The notes under the pieces were generated by a model. It was not told the origin of the DNA. It did no database searches and saw only the letters and a list, made by a program, of their open reading frames with translations. A program made the translations under genes and the position numbers. This document shows, in pieces, positions 50,447 to 59,557 of a stretch of DNA of 64,000 bases. Every line of letters starts with the position of its first letter. Positions within the stretch are counted from its first letter, which is position 1. Origin of the DNA: Actinomycetota bacterium (GTDB taxonomy: Bacteria; Actinomycetota; Thermoleophilia; BMS3ABIN01); assembly GCA_016235065.1 (NCBI GenBank), contig JACRMB010000003.1:248001-312000 (forward strand). The letters run 5' to 3'.

Positions 50447-50674
50447 GCCCCGGTGCGGCAGTATACCGGTCCGGCGAGGCGATAATTCACGTCGAAGCGG
50501 CAGCCGGCCCACTGCGAAACGGCGGCAAAACTGCATTTTTCCTTGCCCTTGCAGCCAAATCCCCGTAGGATATAAAAGAATGCCGAAGTGCGGGTTTTGG
50601 ACATGCCCGGAATCCCGGCATCATAAGATGACCGATTTCAATCACTCAATCTCACCATCTGTCGCGGTCTGTCC

Positions 50675-53362
50675 ATGAGCAGGCCGCTTTTCAGGTCACC
50701 AACGGCGAAGCGCTCCGGTGAATGCCGGGTCGACCTCCATCTTCATTCCCGATTTTCCAGGGAATCAGACCTGTGGGTCCTGCGCCAGGCTGGCATCGGC
50801 GAGAGCAACACCGATCCCGAGGCAGCCTACAAGGCAGCCAAAGCCCGGGGCATGACCTATGTCACCCTCACCGATCACAACACGATCGACGGCGGTCTGA
50901 CGCTCATCCATCATGACGACTTCTTCCTCAGCGAAGAAGTGACCACCTACTTCCCCGACGAGGACGTCAAGCTGCACGTGCTGGCGCTGGGGATAACCGG
51001 GGAGCAGCACCGGGAGATCCAGGCGGTCCGCCGTAATCTCTACGAACTGGTCACATATCTCAAAGGTGAGGATATCCTGTATGTGCTGGCCCATCCCCTG
51101 ACCCGCCTTGGCGGGGAGCTGACGCCAGGCCATCTCGAGCGGCTGATGCTGCTCTTCCCCATCTGGGAAGTCCATAACGGCTCCACTCTTGAGAGCGAGA
51201 ACAACCTTTCACAAAAGCTGGCGGAGCTCAGCTCGCCGGAGAAGCTCGCGGAACTCGCCGAACTTCACGACCTGGAGCCCATGCACGGGGGCATCATCAC
51301 TTACACCGCCGGCTCGGATGACCACGCCGGCTTCGACATCGCCAACGCCCGCACGATCACAGCCGATACCGGCAGCATCGATGGCTTCCTCGCTGAGGTC
51401 AAGGCGGGTCGCAGCACCATCGAGGGCAGCCACGGCAGCACCCTGAAGCTTGCCCATACGATGCTGGGGCTGCTGGCGCATAACACCGACGACGAAGAGG
51501 ACACAGGCCCGAGCCTGCTGGGAAAAGCCCGTACCGGACGCAAGTGGGTGCGGCTGCTTTCGATCGCGGTAGGCGGCGACAGCACCGCCGGCGCCCTCAA
51601 GAAAGTCATGGCGGACCGTGATCTGCGCAAAGCCTTCATGCCGCTGATGACCTCCGGTCATGCCGGCGGCGACGAGTTCCATAATCAGATCTACTCGCTG
51701 GTCAACGCTGCCTGGACCACGGGCATGCGCACGACTATCGCGGATCTCTCGGAACTGACCCTTTCGAACTTCGTGGTCAACCTCGACCGCATCGGCCGGC
51801 TGGTGGCACTGCAGATATTGCTGCTGCCCCATTCACTGGCATCCAATTATCATAGCCGCCAGAGGCATTTCCTCAGGCGCCTGAGCTCGCAGATGTTGCC
51901 AGACACGCCTACGGCGGAGCCGCCGTGGCCCCGGGTAGCACTTTTCACTGACACCCTCGACCAGGTCAACGGCGTGACCAGCATCATCGGCCGGATCGGC
52001 GAATATTGCCGTGACGAAGACCTGCCGCTGGAGATCATCGCCTGTGGCGGGAACGATAGCAGCAGGAAGAAGACTTCGGAAGGCAGTGGCAACGCTTCGA
52101 ATGGGTGCCATGAGGGGCAGCCTGCTGGAAGCCGCGATGGGCAGCCCGCCGGCGGCCGCGTGACCCGCTTCCCCGCGGTCGCTTCCGTGAACCTGCCGGA
52201 CTTCGGCAACCTCGACATGAGCGTGCCGCCTGTGCTCGACATAATCCGCTACTGCGAGGAGCAGCAGTTCGACGTCATCCATTCTGCGACGCCCGGCCCC
52301 ATGGGGCTTGTCGCTTTCATGGTGTCGCGGATCCTGCAGGTGCCGTTCGTCAGCAGTTACCACACGGATATCCCCCGCTGTGTCGGCCGGCTCACCGATG
52401 ACAAGCTCAACGAAGAGGCGGCCTGGACCTACACCCGCTGGTACTATCAGCGCTGCGACCTGACTTTCGTTCCCTCGGCCTGGAGCAGCCGCGACCTGGC
52501 ATGCCACGGGCTCGACCAGCGCAAGATGGCGGTCCTCTACCAGGGGATCGACAGCGACCGTTTCTCGCCGGAGTTCCGTTCGGAGGACTGGCGCCGGCGG
52601 CTGGCTGGCGTAGAGGGGAACAAAGATGGCGCCGGTAAGCGCGCGGGCGACAGCACGCCGGAGAAAGAGATCGCGCCGGACAAGAAGATCCTCCTGTTCG
52701 TCGGCCGGATGTCGGCCGAGAAGGACCTGCGGTTCCTGGCGGACAGTTACCTGGAGCTGGCGTCGAAGCGCGAGGATGTCCGGCTGGCAATGGTCGGCGA
52801 CGGGCCGATGCGGGCCGAGCTCGAAGAGCTGCTCGGCGACAGCGCCATCTTCACCGGCTGGCTCAAGGGCCGCGAGCTTGCGGCTGCTTTCGCTTCGGCG
52901 GACATCTTCGTTTTCCCAAGTTCGGTGGAAACCGCCGGCCAGGTGATCATCGAAGCCCAGGCGTCCGGATTGCCCGCGGTCGTCTGTTCCGGAGGCGGCG
53001 CCTCGGAGAATATCGAGTCAGACACGACAGGCCTTATCGCCCGCAGCCGCAGCGTCAGCGATTTCAACCGCTGCATCGAGACGCTGCTGGACGACGAGGG
53101 CATGCGGCGCTCCATGTCCCATGCAGCCCGCAGCCTGGCCGCAGGACGTTCCTGGGAGAGCATCTTCGCCAGCCAGTTCGAGACTTATGCGGACCTGGTC
53201 ACCTGGTGGCGGCTCGATACAGACAACCGCTCCACGGGCGGAGTCGAGACCAGCGCCCTGCCCGCAGGTTCACTCTTCGAAGCATTCGCCAAAATGGAAC
53301 GGGAGCGTCTTGCCAGGGACTCCGAAGACACCGGCCCTATTCCTCTTCGCCCATCACGATGA
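50675..53362 (+). CDS. PHP domain fused to GT4 glycosyltransferase
   Basis: This is an 895-residue fusion. Residues about 18-260 are a PHP-type metallohydrolase domain: VDLHLHSRFS at the start, TLTDHNTIDG, VLAHPLTRLGG and a DDHAG motif, so metal-binding His/Asp are kept. Residues about 270-400 form a linker domain of unknown type. Residues about 420-870 are a GT4 glycosyltransferase, with FTDTLDQVNGV at its start, SSYHTDI, LLFVGRMSAEKDL and the donor-site Glu region SSVETAGQVIIEAQASG. An insert near residue 470 repeats GQPAG. The PIG-L gene overlaps its 3' end by 53 bp. The pair suggests transfer then deacetylation of an amino sugar. Confidence 0.88.
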   Translation: MSRPLFRSPTAKRSGECRVDLHLHSRFSRESDLWVLRQAGIGESNTDPEAAYKAAKARGMTYVTLTDHNTIDGGLTLIHHDDFFLSEEVTTYFPDEDVKLHVLALGITGEQHREIQAVRRNLYELVTYLKGEDILYVLAHPLTRLGGELTPGHLERLMLLFPIWEVHNGSTLESENNLSQKLAELSSPEKLAELAELHDLEPMHGGIITYTAGSDDHAGFDIANARTITADTGSIDGFLAEVKAGRSTIEGSHGSTLKLAHTMLGLLAHNTDDEEDTGPSLLGKARTGRKWVRLLSIAVGGDSTAGALKKVMADRDLRKAFMPLMTSGHAGGDEFHNQIYSLVNAAWTTGMRTTIADLSELTLSNFVVNLDRIGRLVALQILLLPHSLASNYHSRQRHFLRRLSSQMLPDTPTAEPPWPRVALFTDTLDQVNGVTSIIGRIGEYCRDEDLPLEIIACGGNDSSRKKTSEGSGNASNGCHEGQPAGSRDGQPAGGRVTRFPAVASVNLPDFGNLDMSVPPVLDIIRYCEEQQFDVIHSATPGPMGLVAFMVSRILQVPFVSSYHTDIPRCVGRLTDDKLNEEAAWTYTRWYYQRCDLTFVPSAWSSRDLACHGLDQRKMAVLYQGIDSDRFSPEFRSEDWRRRLAGVEGNKDGAGKRAGDSTPEKEIAPDKKILLFVGRMSAEKDLRFLADSYLELASKREDVRLAMVGDGPMRAELEELLGDSAIFTGWLKGRELAAAFASADIFVFPSSVETAGQVIIEAQASGLPAVVCSGGGASENIESDTTGLIARSRSVSDFNRCIETLLDDEGMRRSMSHAARSLAAGRSWESIFASQFETYADLVTWWRLDTDNRSTGGVETSALPAGSLFEAFAKMERERLARDSEDTGPIPLRPSR

Positions 53363-54143
53363 CGAGTTCTTCATCGCCGTAACCATGCGGCGCCTGGGCG
53401 CGGCCGGTTTACCGGTGGCGGCGCTCTGGCTGACTCGCGGCGGACTTCATGGCAGTCTGCGTGAGGCAGAGTCGCGCCGGGCGATGGAACAGATCGGCGT
53501 CGATCCCTCCAGTCTGTACTTTCTCAGACTTCCTGATGGCCATGCACTTGACAAGCTGGAAGATATAGTCACGCGCCTGTCACGCCTGCTGGAAAAGCTG
53601 AAGCCCGCCTCCATTTTCGTCCCCGCTTTCGAAGGCGGGCATCCCGATCACGACACGGCCCAGCTGGCAGCTGCACTCGCAATCAGGAGGATGAGGAGCA
53701 AAAGCCCCAGCGGCGAAGCAGCTGATTCAACTGGAATCGAGCCTGCAGCTGCAAATGATGTGATCGGCCATATCCAGCAGCCAGCGCTGTATGAATTCCC
53801 CCTGTACAATCGAACCGGAGGCAGGTTGCTGCGGGTGGGTGAGTTCATTCCCGGGACGACCGAGGTGCGGCAGACGCCGGTCAATCTGCGGGACCGCCTG
53901 CTGAAGCGCCGCCTTGCTGTCATCTTCCACAGCCAGCGCGCGATCGTCTGGCCGCTGACAGGATTACGGGGTGGACCGATGATGGTTCACGTGAAGGGAG
54001 AGCCGTATCGCCGGGTTCCGGCAAGCCGTGATTACACGGTACGCCCGCATCCGGGACGCCTGGCATACGAATATTACACTTCAGAGAGGTTCCAGCACTT
54101 CGCCGCGGTTGCGGCTGGCGCTGTCAGCGCTGCCAGGGATTAA
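53310..54143 (+). CDS. PIG-L family N-deacetylase
   Basis: The start is TTG 53310 inside the end of the GT4 gene, with GGGAG just upstream; this gives MPGTPKTPALFLFAHHDDE. HHDDE is the PIG-L zinc/catalytic motif (usually HPDDE), and GGHPDHD lies near residue 110. The 277-residue length is normal for this LmbE/MshB/BshB family. Members remove acetyl from GlcNAc-containing metabolites or lipids. The first Pro of the classical motif is His here, seen in other bacterial members. Because of the 53-bp overlap, the enzyme is probably coupled to the PHP-GT4 protein. Confidence 0.85.
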   Translation: MPGTPKTPALFLFAHHDDEFFIAVTMRRLGAAGLPVAALWLTRGGLHGSLREAESRRAMEQIGVDPSSLYFLRLPDGHALDKLEDIVTRLSRLLEKLKPASIFVPAFEGGHPDHDTAQLAAALAIRRMRSKSPSGEAADSTGIEPAAANDVIGHIQQPALYEFPLYNRTGGRLLRVGEFIPGTTEVRQTPVNLRDRLLKRRLAVIFHSQRAIVWPLTGLRGGPMMVHVKGEPYRRVPASRDYTVRPHPGRLAYEYYTSERFQHFAAVAAGAVSAARD

Positions 54144-54205
54144 TCCACCGGGGCTACCGGGAGGTCAACCCGGCCGTGGCTGCTGCGGCAGCTTCACCAG
54201 TGCTG

Positions 54206-54439
54206 TTAATCCGCCTGCTCCTCCATGATATCCGGCAGGTACAGGTCGCAGATAGACCCGAATTCTACAGCGCAGGTCATGCCCGTGTCGTCGCCCCAGG
54301 CTGAGCAGGTGAGGGATTCCACCCGACGGTCGAGGTTGATGTCGATGTGGTTGGCGTAGGAGCACATCTCGCAGCTGTCGATGGCGCAGGCGTCGCGGTA
54401 GTTGTACTTGCTGGACCAGTCTTTTCGCTTGGCTTCCAT
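54206..54439 (-). CDS. Small Cys-rich protein of unknown function
   Basis: This 77-residue protein has six Cys (CAIDSCEMC, LTCSAW, MTCAVEFGSIC) and no signal peptide. Such spacing could bind zinc or an iron-sulfur centre. It lies 22 bp downstream of the trehalose-phosphatase gene on the same strand. No family is recognised and no ribosome site is clear. The reading frame avoids stops over the whole Cys-rich part, and an overlapping longer frame looks non-coding, so a real gene is favoured. Confidence 0.6.
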   Translation of the reverse strand: MEAKRKDWSSKYNYRDACAIDSCEMCSYANHIDINLDRRVESLTCSAWGDDTGMTCAVEFGSICDLYLPDIMEEQAD

Positions 54440-54460
54440 TGGGATATTTTACCACTTATG

Positions 54461-55309
54461 CTACAGTTCTTCTCCCGCCAGGATCTGCAACGCCATTTCG
54501 ACGCCGCTTATCCGGTCGACAAGCAGGTCTGAATATTTTGGCAGCTCGGCCGGCATCTCGCTGGAGATCACCCCGACGCCGACCATCACGCTGTCCTTCC
54601 GGCGCTTGCGCTTGCGAAGTTCCTTGAGGGCGTCTATATCCGTGGTATCGTCGCCGATATAGATCGCCTGCCTGCAGGCAAGCCGGTCCAGCAGCTGGCC
54701 CACGGCGACCCCCTTGTTGATCGGCACCGGCGGCCGCACCTCGATCACCTTGCGGCCTTCACTGACGGCCAGTCCCAGCTTCTCGATCAGGGGAAAGAAC
54801 CTCTTGCGGATGAAAGCGGCAGATTCCTCAGGGTCCGCCGCCCGCCGGAAATGGAAGGACATGGTCGCTGTCTTGTCCTCGAGCCAGATGCCCATCTCGG
54901 CCATCTCCTCGTCCTTGCGGCACTGCTCTACAAGTTCCCTGATCTTCGGGATGTATTCCTGGGCTTCCTCACAGACGACGACGGCGTGGCCCGGCAGCAT
55001 CGTCTCAAAACCATGGTTGCCGATATACGCAAGCTCGGCGTTGCCGGCTATGCGCTTGGCGCCGGTGGCCGGCCTGCCGCTGACGATGGTGACCGCCAGA
55101 TAGGTATGGGCGAGCATACGGATCAGGCGGCTGATCTCAGGCGGTATCGCCACTTCGTTGGGGCGTGGCATGATCGGCGCCAGGGTCCCGTCCAGGTCGA
55201 GGAAGATGGCAGAGGCGGCCGGATCTGCCAACAGCGGCGCCAGCGCCTCCTGGATCTCGTCCAGGGAATTGGGCGCCGGCCGCTTCTTATGCAAGGATTT
55301 GTCTGTCAT
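54461..55309 (-). CDS. otsB: Trehalose-6-phosphate phosphatase
   Basis: The start is put at ATG 55309; an upstream start at 55357 would add 16 residues. The 282-residue HAD phosphatase has motif I FLDLDGTLAPIM, motif II VSGRP and motif IV GDDTTDIDALK, with the OtsB-type cap containing YIGNHGFE. It removes phosphate from trehalose-6-phosphate, the last step of trehalose synthesis by the OtsAB route. No otsA is seen nearby. Trehalose is a compatible solute and a precursor of actinobacterial glycolipids. Confidence 0.92.
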   Translation of the reverse strand: MTDKSLHKKRPAPNSLDEIQEALAPLLADPAASAIFLDLDGTLAPIMPRPNEVAIPPEISRLIRMLAHTYLAVTIVSGRPATGAKRIAGNAELAYIGNHGFETMLPGHAVVVCEEAQEYIPKIRELVEQCRKDEEMAEMGIWLEDKTATMSFHFRRAADPEESAAFIRKRFFPLIEKLGLAVSEGRKVIEVRPPVPINKGVAVGQLLDRLACRQAIYIGDDTTDIDALKELRKRKRRKDSVMVGVGVISSEMPAELPKYSDLLVDRISGVEMALQILAGEEL

Positions 55310-55495
55310 ATAATAGAAAGTAATCCGGACGGGCGGCGCTGATGGCAGCCTGCCCAACCAGGCGCTATGGTATCATACGCTCCCGGTTCCAGGGGAGTGG
55401 CAAACCGGAGCGGGCCTTCATGGCCCAAATCCCCGGCGCCGTTATCCGCGAAAGTGAAGTCAATAATCAGACACAGTTCTACAGGAAGACACGAC

Positions 55496-57496
55496 TTGAA
55501 TGCCTGGGCGCCGCGCGTTGTGATGCCGGTGCTGGCGGCCGCGCTGGCCGTCATGTTGCTGGCGACGCTGATGTTCTCAGGAGCGCCGGCGGGAGCTGCG
55601 ACCGGCGGCATCACTTTCACCACCGACAAACTCGTTTATCACCCCGATGAGACCGTATCGTTCACGCTGGCCCTCGATTCCGGTGGCCAGAGCCTCAGCG
55701 GCGACCTGGTGCTGACGGTCTACCCCGCCGCCTCGCTGATGGATCCCAACGCCCTGAACCAGACGCCCCTCTCGGAGACAGTGATGCACAAAGACTATGG
55801 CTTCAGCGGCCAGGCTTCGGCGGCGGTCAGCGCCGAGTTCAAAGATCTCAAGGCCGGGACCGGCGGCTATCCGATAAAGGTCAGCCTGAAGAGCGGCGCC
55901 GAGGAATCGCTGGCGGGAAGCGGCTGGCTGGCTATCGTGGATCCGGCCGCCCGGGAGCCCCTGGACCTGGTACTGGTCTGGACCGTGGGTTCACCTCCCC
56001 AGCGCGACCAGTACGGAGACTTCTTCAGTCCCGGGCTGGTCGACAGATGCCGGGCCGAGCCACGCACGACCGATACACTCATCCAGCATCCCGAGCTGAC
56101 CCAGAAGTTCCCGGATGTCAGGACGACATACGCCATCGAGGGTTCGCTGCTTGACCAGCTGGAAGACCTTGCAGACGGCTTCGATCTCAGTGAAGGGGAC
56201 GAAGAAACATATTATCCGGCTGATTCTCCCGAGTCCCGGACCGTGGCCGACTGTCTTGCCGGTTTCCGGTTCCTGGGAGAAGCCGGGAACATCGAGGTCC
56301 TTTCGACCCCGTTCGAGTACACCAGCCTGCCGCTGCTCGCCAAGCAGGGATGGAACGATGGCAGCAGCCAGTACCGTATCGGCGGCGACGTGCTTAGCAC
56401 TTCGATGGAGCTGGTCTCTGCCCCAAGGGGCGCCTATGCGCCGGGGCTCGACATCACCACGGACTCCCTGCGCTACCTGGCCGCTACCGGCGGCGAATAT
56501 ACTGTACTTTCCGGGGCCACGCGGGCGTCGGTGCAGGGCAACCTGCCTGAAGGAGAGCCCAGCTACCGGGTGCGGGACCTGAGCGGCGAGCGCCTCACCG
56601 TATTCTTCGCCAACGACGACGCAGCCGCGGCCCTGTTCTCGGACACACCTGACCCCGCTGCGTTTTTCGCTGTGCTGGCAAACACTTACGCCGGCGACGC
56701 CTTGCGGCTGACCATAGCCGCCTCGCCGTCGCCCAACCCCATCCTGAGCGCCGAAGAGCGTCAGCGCGTCTATGCGGCTATCGACGGTGAATCCTGGCTC
56801 AGCACGATGACTCTCTCGGAGGCCAAACAGAAATACCAACCAGACACACAGCCGGTGACGCTGCTGAGATACACGGACCCCGCGACCGGATACCTTTCCC
56901 TGAATTATTACCAGAGGCTGGACGCCGTCCATGGGGGATATGAAGCTTATCGTGCCGGCGTCGACAGTGAGACTGCCGAGATGCAGGTCCTGGCCAAAAA
57001 GATGTACACCGCCGAAAGCATCTACTTCATCAGCGACAGCGCCCGGCCAGAAGCCGCCAACCTGGGGCTGGCCTACCTCGATGTGATCGAGCAGTTCACC
57101 AACAGCCAGTTCGACCGGCTGAGAGTCGAAGTCGACACGCCGTGGCTCCAGAGTGACTCTGGTGGTGTCGCCAGGGTGAGGCTTTTCAACGGGAATCCTT
57201 ACGCTTTCACCGCGGACCTCTCACTATCCGGTGACGGCGTCGAGTTCCCGGAGGGCGCCGGTCAAAGGCTGCGGCTCGAGCCGGGTGCGATCGAAATCGA
57301 GGTGCCGTTCAGCTCTGAAGGCTGGTCCAGCATCGACGCTCGCCTGGAGTCAAAAGGCTTCACGATGGCCGAAGACGCCGCCGGTATCCACCTGGTCACG
57401 ACCCGCGGCTGGATAGTCATCATCTTCACCTTCGCCGCCCTGATCGCCGGAATAGCCTACGCCTACATCGTCACACGCCCCGGCGCCAGGTCATGA
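55496..57496 (+). CDS. Membrane-anchored GH57-like protein
   Basis: The start is TTG 55496 with AGGAAG upstream, giving a signal peptide (ALAVMLLATLMFSGAPAGA). The 666-residue protein has an N-terminal beta domain (about 35-150). A region with features of GH57-type barrels follows, with LVLVWTVGSPPQRDQYGDFF and a SPGLVDRCRAEPRTTDTLIQ-type stretch, then YAIEGSLLDQLEDLADGF. The C-terminus has one membrane helix (VIIFTFAALIAGIAYAYIV) and a short basic tail. This is a type I membrane protein facing outward. Candidate catalytic Glu and Asp were not proven. Next to otsB, it may act on a storage or wall glucan. Confidence 0.6.
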   Translation: MNAWAPRVVMPVLAAALAVMLLATLMFSGAPAGAATGGITFTTDKLVYHPDETVSFTLALDSGGQSLSGDLVLTVYPAASLMDPNALNQTPLSETVMHKDYGFSGQASAAVSAEFKDLKAGTGGYPIKVSLKSGAEESLAGSGWLAIVDPAAREPLDLVLVWTVGSPPQRDQYGDFFSPGLVDRCRAEPRTTDTLIQHPELTQKFPDVRTTYAIEGSLLDQLEDLADGFDLSEGDEETYYPADSPESRTVADCLAGFRFLGEAGNIEVLSTPFEYTSLPLLAKQGWNDGSSQYRIGGDVLSTSMELVSAPRGAYAPGLDITTDSLRYLAATGGEYTVLSGATRASVQGNLPEGEPSYRVRDLSGERLTVFFANDDAAAALFSDTPDPAAFFAVLANTYAGDALRLTIAASPSPNPILSAEERQRVYAAIDGESWLSTMTLSEAKQKYQPDTQPVTLLRYTDPATGYLSLNYYQRLDAVHGGYEAYRAGVDSETAEMQVLAKKMYTAESIYFISDSARPEAANLGLAYLDVIEQFTNSQFDRLRVEVDTPWLQSDSGGVARVRLFNGNPYAFTADLSLSGDGVEFPEGAGQRLRLEPGAIEIEVPFSSEGWSSIDARLESKGFTMAEDAAGIHLVTTRGWIVIIFTFAALIAGIAYAYIVTRPGARS

Positions 57497-57632
57497 ATCG
57501 TGAATTGTCTGATCGCCCTGGCGTCAGTGCCCTGGGGTCATGCCCTCCGCAATAAGATTATTGCAGGCTTAGCAGGGATTCTGCCGAAAATATATATGCT
57601 CGATCCAGGCAAATTCATCACTGGGAGATTAC

Positions 57633-58037
57633 TTGCGCCTGAAAGCTCCAATTCGCAGGCTTGCCAGCGACGAAACCGGCAGCTTCATGAGCAATCTGGT
57701 TTTCTTCGCGGTCGTCGTAGCCATCATCGCCGTGTTCGTCATCGACGGCTCTTCGGTCTTCTACGCCAATCAGGCCGCTGCTGAGGGGGCACAGGAAGCG
57801 GCCAATCTGGCCATGATCGAATACAGGGACACACATAGCGAGGCTCGGGCCGAGACCGCAGCCGGGGAATATTGTGAGGCAAAAGGCCTCGAGTTTCTCG
57901 AATTCAGGATCAATCGCGACCGGGGTAGCACCTTCGATGTCACCTGCGGTAAGGATGCGACTACCTACGCCTTCAAGTACATCCCAGTCCTCAAGGACCT
58001 GATCCCCCAGGAAAGCCGCAAGACCTCGAACCTCTGA
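57633..58037 (+). CDS. TadE-like pilus/secretion protein
   Basis: This 134-residue protein starts at TTG 57633 with GGGAG upstream. It has a basic N-terminus (MRLKAPIRRLASDETGSF), one membrane helix (FFAVVVAIIAVFVIDGSSV) and then NQAAAEGAQEAANLA, the classic TadE/TadG-like segment after the helix. The mature part has two Cys that could form a disulfide. TadE-like proteins are minor pilins of Tad systems; no other tad gene is in the window. A 16-bp hairpin (57549-57564) lies upstream. Confidence 0.75.
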   Translation: MRLKAPIRRLASDETGSFMSNLVFFAVVVAIIAVFVIDGSSVFYANQAAAEGAQEAANLAMIEYRDTHSEARAETAAGEYCEAKGLEFLEFRINRDRGSTFDVTCGKDATTYAFKYIPVLKDLIPQESRKTSNL

Positions 58038-58115
58038 TCCCGCCACACTTGCCAATTCCGCTGTAAAGGGCTAAATTTCTCCCACTGTCCCTTTTTACCT
58101 GCGTCTGGAGGGTCC

Positions 58116-59474
58116 ATGGCTGTCAAAACTTTATTGTCTGAAGATCAGATGCCTACCCAGTGGTATAACATCGCCCCGGATATGCCGGAGGGAAGCCTGA
58201 AGCCACCGCTTAACCCGGCGACCGGCGAACCCGTAGGCCCCGATGCGCTGGCGCCGCTGTTTCCTATGTCAATAATCATGCAGGAAGTCAGCACCGAGCG
58301 TTACATCGATATCCCCGAAGAGGTGCAGGAGATCTACAAGCTCTGGCGCCCGACGCCGCTGATCCGCGCCATGCGCCTGGAGAAGGCGCTCGACACCCCG
58401 GCAAAGATCTATTTCAAGTATGAGGGCGTCAGCCCGGCAGGTTCGCACAAGCCCAACACCGCCGTCCCCCAGGCGTACTACAACCGGGAAGCCGGCATCA
58501 AGCGCATCTCCACTGAGACCGGCGCCGGCCAGTGGGGCTGCTCAATGGCTTTGGCGACGCAGATGTTCGGTATGGAGTGCACCGTCTACATGGTCAAGAT
58601 CAGCTACGACCAGAAGCCGTACCGCCGCAGCATGATGCAGGTCTGGGGCGCCGAGGTGCTGGCGAGCCCGACCGACCGCACCAACTCCGGCCGCGCCATC
58701 CTCGAGGGCGACGCCGATTCCCTTGGAAGCTTGGGCATCGCCATCAGCGAGGCCAGCGAAGACGCAGCCACCCACGACGACTGCAACTACGCGCTTGGCA
58801 GCGTGCTCAACCATGTTCTCCTGCATCAGACCGTGGTGGGCGAGGAATGCAAGCAGCAGATGGAGATCGCCGGCGTCTATCCGGACATCGTCATCGGCTG
58901 TATTGGCGGTGGCAGCAACTACGCCGGCCTGGCTTTCCCCTTCATGAAGGATAAACTCGAAGGCAAGAAGGAGATCGAGTTCCTCGCGGCCGAGCCCAGC
59001 TCCTGCCCGACGGTAACCAAGGGCGCCTACACTTACGACTTCGGCGACGCCCTGGCTTCGACGCCGCTGTTCATGATGCATACTCTCGGCCACGATTTCA
59101 TCCCGCCGGGAATCCACGCCGGCGGCCTGCGCTACCACGCGATGGCGCCGCTGATCAGCGCCCTGGTCGACGCCGGCCACATGAGCGCGGTGGCTTATGG
59201 CCAGACAGAGATCTTCGACGCGGCGCTGCAGTTTGCCCGCGCTGAGGCGATCATCCCGGCGCCTGAGTCGAGCCATGCTATCAAGGCGGCCATCGACAAG
59301 GCGCTGGAGTGCAAGCAGTCTGGCGAGGAGAAGGTCATCCTCTTCAACCTCAGCGGCCACGGCCACTTCGACATGAGCGCCTATGACGCCTATCTTAGCG
59401 GCAAGCTGACCGATTACGCCTATCCGGAAGAGAAGATCAGGGAGTCGATGGCGAAGATCCCGAAGATGGGGTAA
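58116..59474 (+). CDS. trpB: Tryptophan synthase beta chain-like protein (TrpB2 type)
   Basis: This 452-residue protein belongs to the longer TrpB2 group. It has [10 protein letters not shown] near the N-terminus, the [13 protein letters not shown] start of the catalytic domain, PLP Lys in GSHKPNTA (Lys112) and [15 protein letters not shown]. It condenses indole with L-serine. TrpB2 genes are often found away from trp operons, as here, and may salvage indole or make tryptophan without TrpA. No trpA is adjacent. A terminator follows. The reaction is known for the family; the physiological role here is not known. Confidence 0.93.
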   Translation: MAVKTLLSEDQMPTQWYNIAPDMPEGSLKPPLNPATGEPVGPDALAPLFPMSIIMQEVSTERYIDIPEEVQEIYKLWRPTPLIRAMRLEKALDTPAKIYFKYEGVSPAGSHKPNTAVPQAYYNREAGIKRISTETGAGQWGCSMALATQMFGMECTVYMVKISYDQKPYRRSMMQVWGAEVLASPTDRTNSGRAILEGDADSLGSLGIAISEASEDAATHDDCNYALGSVLNHVLLHQTVVGEECKQQMEIAGVYPDIVIGCIGGGSNYAGLAFPFMKDKLEGKKEIEFLAAEPSSCPTVTKGAYTYDFGDALASTPLFMMHTLGHDFIPPGIHAGGLRYHAMAPLISALVDAGHMSAVAYGQTEIFDAALQFARAEAIIPAPESSHAIKAAIDKALECKQSGEEKVILFNLSGHGHFDMSAYDAYLSGKLTDYAYPEEKIRESMAKIPKMG

Positions 59475-59482
59475 AGAAACCG

Positions 59483-59500
59483 GGGACGTTGCTGAACTTC
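59483..59500 (+). repeat. Dispersed repeat copy (GGGACGTTGC core)
   Basis: GGGACGTTGCTGAACTTC lies just after the trpB stop and matches, with few changes, the repeat units near 63459-63560 on the other strand. It is an intergenic member of that family. Confidence 0.7.
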
Positions 59501-59526
59501 GGGAACTAACTGAAAAGGCAATGCAT

Positions 59527-59557
59527 GGGCCGCCCTTAACGGGGTGGCCCTTTATTT
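59527..59557 (+). terminator. Rho-independent terminator after trpB
   Basis: GGGCCGCCC (59527-59535) pairs with GGGTGGCCC (59542-59550), with one G-U, and is followed by TTTATTT. It ends the trpB message. Confidence 0.85.

Noticed and set aside
50445-50678. 77-residue plus-strand frame in the divergent gap
   Set aside because: It has no ribosome site, no family pattern and overlaps the start of the PHP-GT4 gene and the promoter region.
46667-54143. Selenoproteins with in-frame UGA in this region
   Set aside because: No gene here shows a protein family continuing past a TGA stop, so no selenoprotein could be supported.
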